A DNA stretch of 55,712 nt, taken from assembly GCA_937924905.1 (NCBI GenBank), contig CALDUK010000040.1, positions 1 through 55,712 on the forward strand. Direction: 5' to 3'. This DNA comes from an uncultured Paracoccaceae bacterium. GTDB taxonomy: Bacteria > Pseudomonadota > Alphaproteobacteria > Rhodobacterales > Rhodobacteraceae. This document shows positions 1 to 8,337 of this stretch, in pieces (position 1 is the first letter of the stretch; each line of letters begins with the position of its first letter). Made by a program: the position numbers and the translations under genes. The notes below the pieces were generated by a model, which was not told the DNA's origin, ran no database searches, and was given only the letters and a program-made list of their open reading frames with translations.

Positions 1-53
1 CGGCTGCGAAAACACAGCCGTCGGGGTCATGGCGGGATCAAAGGGGCGATCAC
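1..53. repeat. Terminal direct repeat, left copy
   Basis: These 53 bases recur without mismatch at 55649-55701. The repeat lies inside one reading frame on the minus strand, and joining the window ends through it keeps that frame. This is the signature of a circular molecule cut open with a short overlap. It does not look like a mobile-element end, because there are no inverted termini and no transposase. Confidence 0.9.
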
Positions 54-1107
54 CCATAAGAAACCGAACCGCTTCGTCTGACAAAACCTCGTCCCGGGGC
101 AAGTCAATCGGCGACAACACCGTCTCAAAAGACGCATTCGCAAACCGGACGTGGCCATCTTTTCCAAGGATCATGAACGCCTCAGCCGTCGCCGCCAGCG
201 CGCCTTCCAACCTCTGGCGCGCGGCATCGCGATCCATTTCGGCCTGCATGCGTTGCGTGGCATCCGTCTGGGTCGCCACAATATGACTGACCTGCCCCAG
301 CGTGTCGTAGATCGGGAAAAGCTGCAGTTCGTTCCAGAAAATCTCGCCGTCTTTCTTGCGGTTGCGCAAGACAAAGGTGCCGGACGTCCGGTCTTCGACC
401 GTTGCTCGAATATCCGAACGCACTGCGCTGTCGGGGTCTTCTGCCGATAAAAACCGGCAGTTCTGGCCCAGAATTTCATCCCGGCTGTATCCGGTCAGAT
501 CAGAAAACGCGCCATTCACATACACCAGCGGCAATTCGGGTGTTGCATCCGCAATCGTCACGGAAACAGGTGAATTATCAATCACAGCGGCCAGAAACGC
601 GTTTCGGCTTTCCAGGGAACGCCGCAAAATCGCCTGACGGCCAACCGTGGCCATGCGTCCCAGCAAATCGGCATCGGCCTTTGAAAATTTGCCGCTTTCT
701 TTCGAAAACGCCGCCAGCACGACGCTGTGCGATCCATCCCCCAAAGGCACAGACAACAGCGATTTCATGCCCCGGTAAGGCGCGGGCGGATCGTCCCACA
801 GGCCGACCAGATTTGATGCATCGACAATACGACGTGCGCGCGTCAACAACCCCGGCGCGGTCCAGCGATAGCCAGCCTGATCTTCCAGATAACCGTTCTG
901 ATTTTCAAACAGCGCAACCGCATCGCAATTCAACGCCTCTTTAAGCGAGGTTTGCAGCGCCTGAATGCTCTCTTCCACGCTGGGCGATGTCGTCAACGCC
1001 TCTAGCGCCGAAAGCAAGGTGCTGGTTTCGCGAAGCCGCTCGGCTTCCTTTGCACGCAACAGGCCAAGTTCAAGCAGTGCTTCTCTAAGCCGCTCGTCGT
1101 CCTTCAT
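1..1107 (-). CDS. Hybrid LOV histidine kinase, N-terminal part (GAF-LOV-PAS), continues at 55648
   Basis: This is the first 369 codons of a sensor kinase whose remainder lies at 54029-55648. The start ATG is at 1107, preceded by a GGAGG ribosome site and 16 bp after the FIST gene stop. After a short helical lead comes a GAF domain (about residues 35-160). A LOV domain follows (about 165-280), with the photoadduct motif GQNCRFLS (Cys217) and the flavin-contact stretch NRKKDGEIFWN. A second PAS domain starts near residue 300 and is cut by the window edge. LOV domains bind flavin and form a blue-light cysteine adduct; the conserved Cys suggests that this one is photoactive. In the circular reading the chain runs GAF-LOV-PAS-PAS-HisKA-HATPase-REC, 908 residues, probably cytoplasmic because no membrane segment is seen. 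LOV kinases in other alphaproteobacteria influence adhesion and EPS, which fits the neighbours. Confidence 0.9.
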   Translation of the reverse strand, partial: MKDDERLREALLELGLLRAKEAERLRETSTLLSALEALTTSPSVEESIQALQTSLKEALNCDAVALFENQNGYLEDQAGYRWTAPGLLTRARRIVDASNLVGLWDDPPAPYRGMKSLLSVPLGDGSHSVVLAAFSKESGKFSKADADLLGRMATVGRQAILRRSLESRNAFLAAVIDNSPVSVTIADATPELPLVYVNGAFSDLTGYSRDEILGQNCRFLSAEDPDSAVRSDIRATVEDRTSGTFVLRNRKKDGEIFWNELQLFPIYDTLGQVSHIVATQTDATQRMQAEMDRDAARQRLEGALAATAEAFMILGKDGHVRFANASFETVLSPIDLPRDEVLSDEAVRFLMGDRPFDPAMTPTAVFSQP

Positions 1108-1123
1108 GCACTGCCTCCGGCAT

Positions 1124-2302
1124 CTATGCGCCGAACACTATCGCCGAGATCATCAGGTTTCCATGTCGATTTCGACCATCCAGCGCAACGCCCTGTTCCC
1201 CAAAGGTGAAAATTCCCAGAAACGGCACACCGGGCAATGCTTCAACGACACCGTTTGTTACATCCGAAAGGCTGTCTTGCACGGCCAGCATGCACCCCCC
1301 GCAATAGACCATCAGCGCCCCGGCGATTTCTGACGGTTCCATATCGGACGCTTCAGCGGCCAAAGCCGCGACCTTGCCAGCCCGCCGCGTCAGTTGATCC
1401 GGTGCGCCTGACATAAGCGTCAACGCGTCGCCCACTTGAATATTCGCGAACAGTTCCAGTTCATCATCCGCCGTCAAACCCGCCGGATGGGCCAAAAGAT
1501 AGAAAGGCACATCGCCCAAACTATCCAGATAACGGCCCAACGGGGCCATCGTGCTTTCCGACAAGATCGGCGTCGTGCCCACGACCGCGTCGGGGATCAC
1601 ACCGGCACCCGTCCATTCGCGGTAAACCTCGGCGGCGGGACGATGGTTGATCTCCTTCAACAACCGTTCTGATGCCGCCGTCACCGTGCCTTTGTGCTGC
1701 GTCGGCGCATATCCGTTGTGATAGGCAAAGCCGATGGGCTTCGACGGGAACAGCGCCGAAACAATCACACCATCGGCCAGCGTTTCGGCCCCGTCAAAGA
1801 CGCGCCATTCGCCGGCAACCGCGTTATCCGCCGCACTGCCCCCGACGACAGGAACGTTTTCGCCCACAATGTCCTCGACACCGGCCAAGACAATCTCTTC
1901 ACACCCGGGCGACGCCGAAATCCAGATCAGGTCAGGGGCCTCGCCAGGCCGACCGGCGTTGACCAATGCATTTGCCGTGGCAATGCGGGCCGCAGTCCGC
2001 GCATCGGTTTTGATCGGCGCAATGGCAGTTCCATAGTCACCGTCCGCGTCCCAAATGGCAAACGCGCCAAGCCCGCTTTCGATCTTTGGCCCATCGGCCC
2101 CCATTACACCAAGACAGGACGTTGCCCCATGCAATGCTGTATCGGGGCAACCAAGATCACTGCGCGTGTCGTCCAAAGTTCGGACGCTTTGATGAAGGGC
2201 CAGAAAACTGGGCGCAGTGTCATGGTGCGAAAGCCAGTCGCGCAGCGCATCATGCGCCGAACGTTCGGCCGGAAGATTAGTGGTGAACACGTCTATCTGC
2301 AT
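1124..2302 (-). CDS. FIST N/C-domain sensor protein (NosP-like)
   Basis: 392 residues, soluble, with an N-terminal FIST domain (about 15-210) and a FIST_C domain (about 220-370) containing the GxxMVYCGGCM-type segment. ATG 2302 is chosen because GGAAAGGA lies just upstream; an upstream in-frame start would add 38 residues without family resemblance. FIST proteins are signal-input modules. The NosP subgroup binds heme, senses nitric oxide and controls a co-encoded hybrid histidine kinase. Here the gene is first in an apparent operon with the LOV hybrid kinase (16 bp downstream) and a LuxR-type regulator. That arrangement makes a NosP-like role likely, but heme binding cannot be read from the sequence. 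It is divergent from the EPS glycosyltransferase at 2534. Confidence 0.85.
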   Translation of the reverse strand: MQIDVFTTNLPAERSAHDALRDWLSHHDTAPSFLALHQSVRTLDDTRSDLGCPDTALHGATSCLGVMGADGPKIESGLGAFAIWDADGDYGTAIAPIKTDARTAARIATANALVNAGRPGEAPDLIWISASPGCEEIVLAGVEDIVGENVPVVGGSAADNAVAGEWRVFDGAETLADGVIVSALFPSKPIGFAYHNGYAPTQHKGTVTAASERLLKEINHRPAAEVYREWTGAGVIPDAVVGTTPILSESTMAPLGRYLDSLGDVPFYLLAHPAGLTADDELELFANIQVGDALTLMSGAPDQLTRRAGKVAALAAEASDMEPSEIAGALMVYCGGCMLAVQDSLSDVTNGVVEALPGVPFLGIFTFGEQGVALDGRNRHGNLMISAIVFGA

Positions 2303-2371
2303 TTGAAATCCTTTCCGCCTCGCGCCTAACGCGTGTGAAATGCCAAAGCAAAGGCGCATCCGTAGAGGTCC

Positions 2372-2390
2372 GCTATACGAAAGGATAGGT
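2372..2390 (+). promoter_or_regulatory. Candidate EPS-regulon box, copy 1
   Basis: GCTATACGAAAGGATAGGT lies in the 231-bp divergent region between the FIST gene and the WecG-sugar transferase gene, 70 bp upstream of the FIST start. It shares CTATnC(n4)GGATAGGT with sites at 46405-46423 (opposite strand) and 53379-53397. CTATAC and GGATAG form an imperfect inverted repeat, as expected for a dimeric regulator. Function is inferred. Confidence 0.5.
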
Positions 2391-2533
2391 CTTGGGTCTC
2401 GATCGGCGCAATCCATTGATCTATTGGCATTTTCTTAACGCTTCAGTAACCAAGAACTGCCCGTCCGCGACGTCGAGAAAGCGCGATTCATCCGTCATGG
2501 TCAGCCTCGAATTGAAACACGAGGTGACATGCC

Positions 2534-3874
2534 ATGCTCAAGACACTTTCTCTTTTCGGCCTGCCTTTGGTCGACGCCAAACGCGCAACCGCCATCGCCG
2601 CGATGCTGGATGCCCCCGGCCGCGCGACAGCCGCGTTTCTGAACGCCCATTGCGTCAACAGTGCTGCCAAAGATCGCCAGTACAAAACAGCGCTTCGCGC
2701 GGCTGACTATGTGTTGCCGGACGGCTCGGGCATTTCGCTGGCTGCCAAGCTGATTGGCAAAAAGCTGACCGAAAACCTGAACGGAACCGATCTGTGCCGT
2801 CCGCTTTGCGAAGCGGCGGCCAAGCGACGCCTGTCGATATACCTGCTCGGCGCAAAACCTGGCATCGCCGAACGCGCGGCAGTAAACATGATGGCCAAAG
2901 TGCCGGGGTTGAAAATCGCCGGAACACGCGACGGATATTTTGACGACCAGACCTCGGGCGATGTGATCCGCGCCGTAAACGACAGCGGCGCTGACATTGT
3001 CATGGTCGCGATGGGCGTGCCGCTGCAAGATGTGTGGATCTACCGCCATCGTCGCCAGTTGAACGCCAAACTGGTGATGGGCGTCGGGGCTTTGTTCGAC
3101 TTTGAAGCCGGTGCCGTTGCCCGCGCGCCAAAAGCGTTGCGCGAAAACGGCCTTGAATGGACCTGGCGTCTTGCAATGGAACCCCGCCGCATGGCCGCGC
3201 GCTATCTTATTGGCAATCCCAGCTTTGTCCTGCGCGCAATGGTCAACGCGGTCCGCATGCCCACGCCCAAGACGGCAATGCCGCGCTCGAAACGCGCGCT
3301 TGATGTGGCCGTTGCCGGATCTGCGCTGCTGGCCCTGACACCCGTTCTCGCGGCTTCCGCGCTTGCGGTAAAACTGACAAGCCCGGGCCCGGTTCTGTTT
3401 CGGCAAGCCCGCATCGGACTGGACGGCACAAAATTCGAAATGCTCAAGTTTCGGTCGATGCATGTCGACGCCGAAGCCCGCCGCGACCAGTTGCTAAGCG
3501 CAAGCGACCGCGATGACGTCTGTTTCAAAATGAAAAACGACCCGCGCCTGACACCCGTTGGCAAGTTCATCCGACGGTTTTCAATCGACGAATTGCCACA
3601 GCTCTGGAACGTCATCCGCGGCGACATGTCGGTTGTCGGCCCGCGCCCGGCGTTGCCCGAAGAAGTGGCCGCCTATCCAACAGGCGCGCTTCGTCGCTTG
3701 TCCGGCGTTCCCGGCATCACCGGCATCTGGCAAGTTTCGGGCCGCGCCGAAGTCAGCTTTGACCGCATGGTCGCGATGGACATCGCCTATCTCCGGTCGA
3801 AATCAATGACCCTCGACCTGATGCTGATCGCACTGACCGTGCGGGCTGTGGTCACAGGCCGGGGCGCATATTGA
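2534..3874 (+). CDS. WecG/TagA/CpsF glycosyltransferase fused to a sugar-phosphate transferase
   Basis: 446 residues in two enzyme domains. Residues about 1-235 are a WecG/TagA/CpsF-family glycosyltransferase (NAHCVNSAAKD, LPDGSGISLAAK, VMVAMGVPLQD, MGVGALFDFEAG). Residues about 250-446 form a bacterial sugar transferase of the WcaJ/ExoY type: one hydrophobic segment near 257-280, then LKFRSMHVDA, RRFSIDELPQLWNVIRGDMS and VGPRP. The C-terminal half would start EPS repeat units by placing a hexose-1-phosphate on undecaprenyl phosphate, and the N-terminal half could add the second sugar. Both domains also occur as separate proteins; here they share one chain with no frameshift seen. galU follows after 50 bp. 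Exact sugars cannot be told. Confidence 0.9.
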   Translation: MLKTLSLFGLPLVDAKRATAIAAMLDAPGRATAAFLNAHCVNSAAKDRQYKTALRAADYVLPDGSGISLAAKLIGKKLTENLNGTDLCRPLCEAAAKRRLSIYLLGAKPGIAERAAVNMMAKVPGLKIAGTRDGYFDDQTSGDVIRAVNDSGADIVMVAMGVPLQDVWIYRHRRQLNAKLVMGVGALFDFEAGAVARAPKALRENGLEWTWRLAMEPRRMAARYLIGNPSFVLRAMVNAVRMPTPKTAMPRSKRALDVAVAGSALLALTPVLAASALAVKLTSPGPVLFRQARIGLDGTKFEMLKFRSMHVDAEARRDQLLSASDRDDVCFKMKNDPRLTPVGKFIRRFSIDELPQLWNVIRGDMSVVGPRPALPEEVAAYPTGALRRLSGVPGITGIWQVSGRAEVSFDRMVAMDIAYLRSKSMTLDLMLIALTVRAVVTGRGAY

Positions 3875-3924
3875 CCCGGCAAAACGCAGTTTCCCCTGAG
3901 ACCTCCCCTGAAAGGACCATCCAA

Positions 3925-4767
3925 ATGACACGTTTGAAAACCGCCGTATTCCCCGTCGCAGGCCTTGGCACCCGTTTCCTGCCCGTCACCAAATCTGTGC
4001 CGAAAGAACTGCTGCCGGTCCACGACCGCCCGCTGATCGAATACGCCGTCGAAGAAGCGCGCGCCGCTGGCATCGAACACTTCATCTTCGTCAATGCCCC
4101 AAGCAAGCAGGCGCTGGAAGACCACTTTCGCGCCGCCCCCGTCTTGGAAGCCGACCTAAAGTCGAAAGGAAAACACGCCGCATTGGCCAAGATCCGTAAC
4201 ACCGTCTTGGGCGACGCCTTGAAGGTTGTCTATCAAGATCACGCGCTCGGCCTCGGGCATGCCGTCCTATGCGCCAAACACCTGGTCGGGGACAGCGCCT
4301 TCGCCGTGCTTTTGCCTGACGATTTCCTGCTGTGCGACACACCCTGCATGACACAAATGGTCGAGGCCTGGCAGAGCGTCGGCGGCAATATGGTAGCCAC
4401 GGTCGATGTCGGGCGCTCCGCAGTCTCGGCTTACGGATGCCTGAACGTGACATCACAGCGCGGGCGCGTCCTGTCCGCCGATGGCGTGATCGAAAAACCG
4501 GACGCCCGCCATGCCCCGTCGACCCATGCCGTCATCGGCCGCTATATCCTGCAAGGCAGCGTCATGGATGCCTTGGCCCGAACGCGTCCGGGGGCTGGCA
4601 ATGAAATTCAGCTGACCGATGCGATTGCCGAAGATTCCAAAACCTCTGGTCTCTTTGGTCTCGAATTTGCAGGCCAGCGCTTTGATTGCGGACAGCCTGC
4701 AGGCTTTGCGCAGGCCACTATGACGATGGCAGGGCTGGCACCTGCCCGGCTGTCGCTGGCCGCTTAA
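3925..4767 (+). CDS. galU: UTP-glucose-1-phosphate uridylyltransferase
   Basis: 280 residues, cytosolic; makes UDP-glucose from UTP and glucose-1-phosphate. The nucleotidyltransferase signature FPVAGLGTRFLPVTKSVPKE is at the N-terminus, with LLPDD (metal/nucleotide site), VIEKP and GNEIQLTDAI further on, all typical of GalU. ATG 3925 is preceded by AAAGGA; an upstream in-frame TTG would overlap the previous gene and add 18 unlike residues. It follows the EPS-priming fusion gene by 50 bp on the same strand, so it probably supplies the UDP-sugar precursor. Its stop overlaps tail to tail with the globin gene. The chromosome may carry another copy. Confidence 0.93.
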   Translation: MTRLKTAVFPVAGLGTRFLPVTKSVPKELLPVHDRPLIEYAVEEARAAGIEHFIFVNAPSKQALEDHFRAAPVLEADLKSKGKHAALAKIRNTVLGDALKVVYQDHALGLGHAVLCAKHLVGDSAFAVLLPDDFLLCDTPCMTQMVEAWQSVGGNMVATVDVGRSAVSAYGCLNVTSQRGRVLSADGVIEKPDARHAPSTHAVIGRYILQGSVMDALARTRPGAGNEIQLTDAIAEDSKTSGLFGLEFAGQRFDCGQPAGFAQATMTMAGLAPARLSLAA

Positions 4768-5192
4768 CGGGTCGGATAGGCCGCCGTCGTCATTACCTGA
4801 GAAAGCTGCGCATAAACCCGCAACCAGGCCGCTTCGTCTTCGGACGTGAACGCGGGCCCAAGGCCCTGACGCAATGTGGCGATCAGGGCCTCGCCCACCG
4901 CCGGATAATGTTCCGCCTTCACATCATATCGAATATGCCGGATCGCCAGGCTCTCCGCGGCGGGCACAAGGGTTTCCATGTCGTCCAGATGGTCGATGAT
5001 CCAGTTCAGCGTCTGAAGCAGTTTCTTGGCCTGATCTTCGATCACCTCGGGAAACATCGGCCGGGTTGCCGGCGCTATCTCGAACAAGTTCGAATAAAAC
5101 AAACGCCCCACCAGATCCCCGGCAGCCACTGCCTTTGCCCACGACCGCCTGATGCGAACGTCGTCCGACGGTTCTTCCAAGGTCTCTGCCAT
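4764..5192 (-). CDS. Single-domain bacterial globin
   Basis: 142 residues covering one globin fold and nothing else: no flavin/NAD reductase domain follows. The proximal-histidine region reads AIRHIRYDVKAEHYPAVGEA, very close to the F-helix of flavohemoglobin-type globins, and LFEIAPATRPMF matches the B-C-E helix part. ATG 5192 has AGGAAA upstream. Globins of this class bind oxygen or nitric oxide and can detoxify NO if an external reductase is available. It sits tail to tail with galU and divergent from the mrp operon. An NO-related role would fit the NosP-like FIST protein 2.5 kb away, but that link is inference. Confidence 0.85.
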   Translation of the reverse strand: MAETLEEPSDDVRIRRSWAKAVAAGDLVGRLFYSNLFEIAPATRPMFPEVIEDQAKKLLQTLNWIIDHLDDMETLVPAAESLAIRHIRYDVKAEHYPAVGEALIATLRQGLGPAFTSEDEAAWLRVYAQLSQVMTTAAYPTR

Positions 5193-5454
5193 CGCGCACC
5201 CGTTTCCTGTCCAAAAAGCGCGTACCACCAAGAAACCGAGAACGTCAAATTTTATGAAAGCCGGTATGCAGCATTCGTCCCGGTCCCCACAAAAAGAAAG
5301 CGCCGCACATCGCAAGCCCACGCCGCTCACCTGCCGGTCGATTCTGTTTGAGTTTCTGACAAAAAGACTTAGATAAAGCCCAGTTGCCAAGGTGGGGCAA
5401 CAGGTCAAAAATGGTGCTTATGAAAGCATTCAACTGAAACCACAGGGCTGAACG

Positions 5455-8334
5455 TTGTCTCTCTTTTTCATTGTCGCACTTCCCTTCCTTGGTGCCTTGC
5501 TGCCCGGCGTGATGAATGCCGCAGGGCGCGCCGCTTGCGCAGGCGTAACATTTGTCGTCACGCTTATGGCCTTTGTCGGGCTTTTGACGAACCTGCCGGC
5601 CGTGCTCGCCGGTCAGGTGGTGACGGCGCGCATCGACTGGATGCCGCAGCTGGGTTTGAATTTCACCCTGATGCTGGATGGTCTGGGCTTTTTCTTTGCC
5701 TTTCTAATCCTGGGCATTGGGCTTTTGATCATCGCTTATGGGCGGCACTACCTAAGCCGCAACGACAATATGGGCGAATTTTTCACCTATCTCCTGCTGT
5801 TTCAGGGCGCGATGGTCGGGATTGTCCTGTCTGACAATATCCTGCTGCTTCTGGTGTTCTGGGAACTGACCTCGCTGTCGTCCTTCCTGCTGATCGGGTA
5901 TTGGAAACACCTGCCCGAGGGTCGCCAGGGCGCGCGCATGGCGCTGGCGGTCACGGGCATGGGCGGGCTTGCAATGATCGGCGGGCTGATGATGCTGGGC
6001 CAGATTGCCGGCAGCTATGAGCTTAGCGTGATCCTGCAAAACCGCGAAGCGATCCAGGCCGATCCTCTGTATACGCCCGCTCTTTTGTTGATCTTGCTGG
6101 GTTGCTTCACCAAATCAGCGCAATTCCCGTTCCATTTCTGGTTGCCCCACGCCATGGCCGCGCCAACCCCGGTCAGCGCCTATCTGCATTCGGCAACCAT
6201 GGTCAAAGCCGGTATTTTCCTGATGGCCCGCTTGTGGCCGGTGCTGTCAGGCACCCCGGAATGGTTCGTGATCGTCACAACGGCAGGGCTGGTCACCATG
6301 GTTCTGGGCGCGGTCATTGCGCTGTTCAAGCACGATCTGAAGGCGCTTCTGGCGTTTTCCACGGTCAGCCATCTGGGCCTGATCACCATGCTTTTGGGCA
6401 CCGGCACGGCCTTTGGGGTTTTTGCCGCCGTCTTTCACATCCTGAACCACGCAACCTTCAAAGCCGCCTTGTTCATGTCGGCGGGCATCGTCGATCACGA
6501 AGCCAAAACCCGCGACATCCGGCAATTGGGCGGGCTGCGCCACTTGATGCCGGTCACCTTCGTCATCGCGACCATCGCCGCGCTGTCGATGGCGGGTATT
6601 CCGCTGCTGAACGGGTTTTTGTCAAAAGAGATGATGCTGGAGGCAACGACCAAGACTGTTTTGTTCGACATCTGGTGGCTGGTGCCGGCCCTTGCGACGT
6701 TCGGCTCGCTGATGTCGGCGGCCTATTGTTTTCGGTTTATCGGGCACACATTCCTTGGGCCCAGGCGCGACGACTATCCGGCCCAGCCCCATGATCCGAA
6801 CCCCGGCATGTGGATGCCGCCTGCCATCCTTGTAGTGCTGGTGATTGTGATCGGTATCGCGCCTGCCCTGGCCGAACCGTTCGTCAAACTGGTGACCAAC
6901 GCAGTGTTGGGCACCGCGGCCGAGGTGCCGGACAAACATATCAAGATCTGGCATGGTCTGATCCCGGCGCTGTATATGTCGATTGTGGCAATCATCGGTG
7001 GCCTTTTCGTTATGGCCGTCTTCAAGCCGCTGCTGCGGTTTTGGGAAAGCCGGGCCCGGCCCGAAGCGAAACCGATGTTCGAAGGGTTTGTCGAAGGCAT
7101 TGCCGTCATTGCGCGGTTTGTTACGCATCGGCTGCACAACGGCGCCTTCACCCGCTATGCGATGATTGGTTTTGTCACCATCGTGGCCGCCGGGTATCAT
7201 GCCTGGGTTACAGGCACGGTGGGCGATGCGACGCGCGCGATGCAACAGGTGGGGCCCGTGCCGATTGCCGGATGGGCCATGTTGGTGGCCGCGACCTGCG
7301 GTCTGGTCATCCTGCACCGCAACCGCTTTCTGGCACTTATGATGATCGGGATCGTCGGTCTTATGGTCTCGGTCGGGTTCGTCTATTTCAGCGCGCCCGA
7401 TCTGGCGATGACCCAGTTCACGGTAGAAGTCGTTACCATCATCCTTTTGTTGCTGGCGCTGAACTTCCTGCCCAAAGGCACCCCCATCGAAAGCACGCCC
7501 CTGCGCCGCGTCCGCGACGCCAGCGTGGCCATCATCGGTGGTCTGGCGACCTTTGCCCTGGCGTTTCACTATATGCTGCGCGACGCGGTCACGACCCCGA
7601 TATCCGAATTTCATCTGGCCAATTCCTACAAAGGCGGCGGCGGCACCAATGTGGTCAACGTCATCCTGGTCGATTTTCGCGGGTTCGACACCTATGGCGA
7701 AATCATCGTGCTCGGCATCGCCGCGCTCTTGATCTATGCGCTGACCGAAACGCTGCTTGATGGCCCCGTACGCCGCAAATTGCTGAACCGCGTGCCCGAT
7801 CAGCCGCGCGCGGGCGACATGCACCCGATGATGATGGTGGTCCTGACCCGCGTGACCATGCCGGTGGTGCTGCTGGTCGGGTTCTACATCTTCCTGCGCG
7901 GTCATAACGAACCGGGGGGCGGGTTTATCTCGGGCCTGATCGTGTCGATCGCGGTTGTGATGCAATATATGGCCAGCGGCTTTCACTGGGCCTCGGATCG
8001 CCTGCGCTATCCCTATCACGGGGTGATCGGGGCGGGCGTGCTGATCGCGGGCCTGACCGGGATCGGGTCGTGGTTCGTCACCAAGCCGTTCCTGACGTCC
8101 GATTTCACCTATGTGCGCATCCCGCCCTTCAACGAGTTTGAACTGGCCACCGCCGCGCTCTTTGACCTCGGCGTCTTTCTTGCCGTCGTCGGCGCGGTGA
8201 TGCTGTCGCTCGAAAGCTTCTCGCGCCTGGCCCGCCGGGCAAATGTCGAGGACAGCGAATACCCGATGGACATCGACCCATCGCGCGATGACCCGCCGGA
8301 TGCGCGCGCGGATGCACCAACAGGGGGGGGCTGA
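5455..8334 (+). CDS. mnhA: Mrp/Mnh cation/proton antiporter subunit A fused to subunit B
   Basis: 959 residues, many membrane segments, inner membrane. The N-terminal two thirds match the NuoL-like antiporter subunit A (FWELTSLSSFLLIGYW, FPFHFWLPHAMAAPTPVSAYLHSATMVKAG, KALLAFSTVSHLGL). The C-terminal region (about 780-930) carries the MnhB domain (FYIFLRGHNEPGGGFISGL). An A-B fusion is usual in alphaproteobacterial Mrp systems. With MnhC-G it exchanges Na+ or K+ for protons, giving pH and salt tolerance. The start is TTG 5455, chosen because MSLFFIVALPFLGALLPG begins like relatives and no ATG fits. A plausible promoter, TTGAGT/TAGATA with a 16-nt spacer, lies at 5348-5375. First gene of a six-gene operon. 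Confidence 0.93.
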   Translation: MSLFFIVALPFLGALLPGVMNAAGRAACAGVTFVVTLMAFVGLLTNLPAVLAGQVVTARIDWMPQLGLNFTLMLDGLGFFFAFLILGIGLLIIAYGRHYLSRNDNMGEFFTYLLLFQGAMVGIVLSDNILLLLVFWELTSLSSFLLIGYWKHLPEGRQGARMALAVTGMGGLAMIGGLMMLGQIAGSYELSVILQNREAIQADPLYTPALLLILLGCFTKSAQFPFHFWLPHAMAAPTPVSAYLHSATMVKAGIFLMARLWPVLSGTPEWFVIVTTAGLVTMVLGAVIALFKHDLKALLAFSTVSHLGLITMLLGTGTAFGVFAAVFHILNHATFKAALFMSAGIVDHEAKTRDIRQLGGLRHLMPVTFVIATIAALSMAGIPLLNGFLSKEMMLEATTKTVLFDIWWLVPALATFGSLMSAAYCFRFIGHTFLGPRRDDYPAQPHDPNPGMWMPPAILVVLVIVIGIAPALAEPFVKLVTNAVLGTAAEVPDKHIKIWHGLIPALYMSIVAIIGGLFVMAVFKPLLRFWESRARPEAKPMFEGFVEGIAVIARFVTHRLHNGAFTRYAMIGFVTIVAAGYHAWVTGTVGDATRAMQQVGPVPIAGWAMLVAATCGLVILHRNRFLALMMIGIVGLMVSVGFVYFSAPDLAMTQFTVEVVTIILLLLALNFLPKGTPIESTPLRRVRDASVAIIGGLATFALAFHYMLRDAVTTPISEFHLANSYKGGGGTNVVNVILVDFRGFDTYGEIIVLGIAALLIYALTETLLDGPVRRKLLNRVPDQPRAGDMHPMMMVVLTRVTMPVVLLVGFYIFLRGHNEPGGGFISGLIVSIAVVMQYMASGFHWASDRLRYPYHGVIGAGVLIAGLTGIGSWFVTKPFLTSDFTYVRIPPFNEFELATAALFDLGVFLAVVGAVMLSLESFSRLARRANVEDSEYPMDIDPSRDDPPDARADAPTGGG

Positions 8335-8337
8335 GCC

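Noticed and set aside
1..53. Terminal repeat as a transposon end or target duplication
   Set aside because: No inverted termini or transposase, and the frame of a single gene runs through it; an assembly overlap explains it better.
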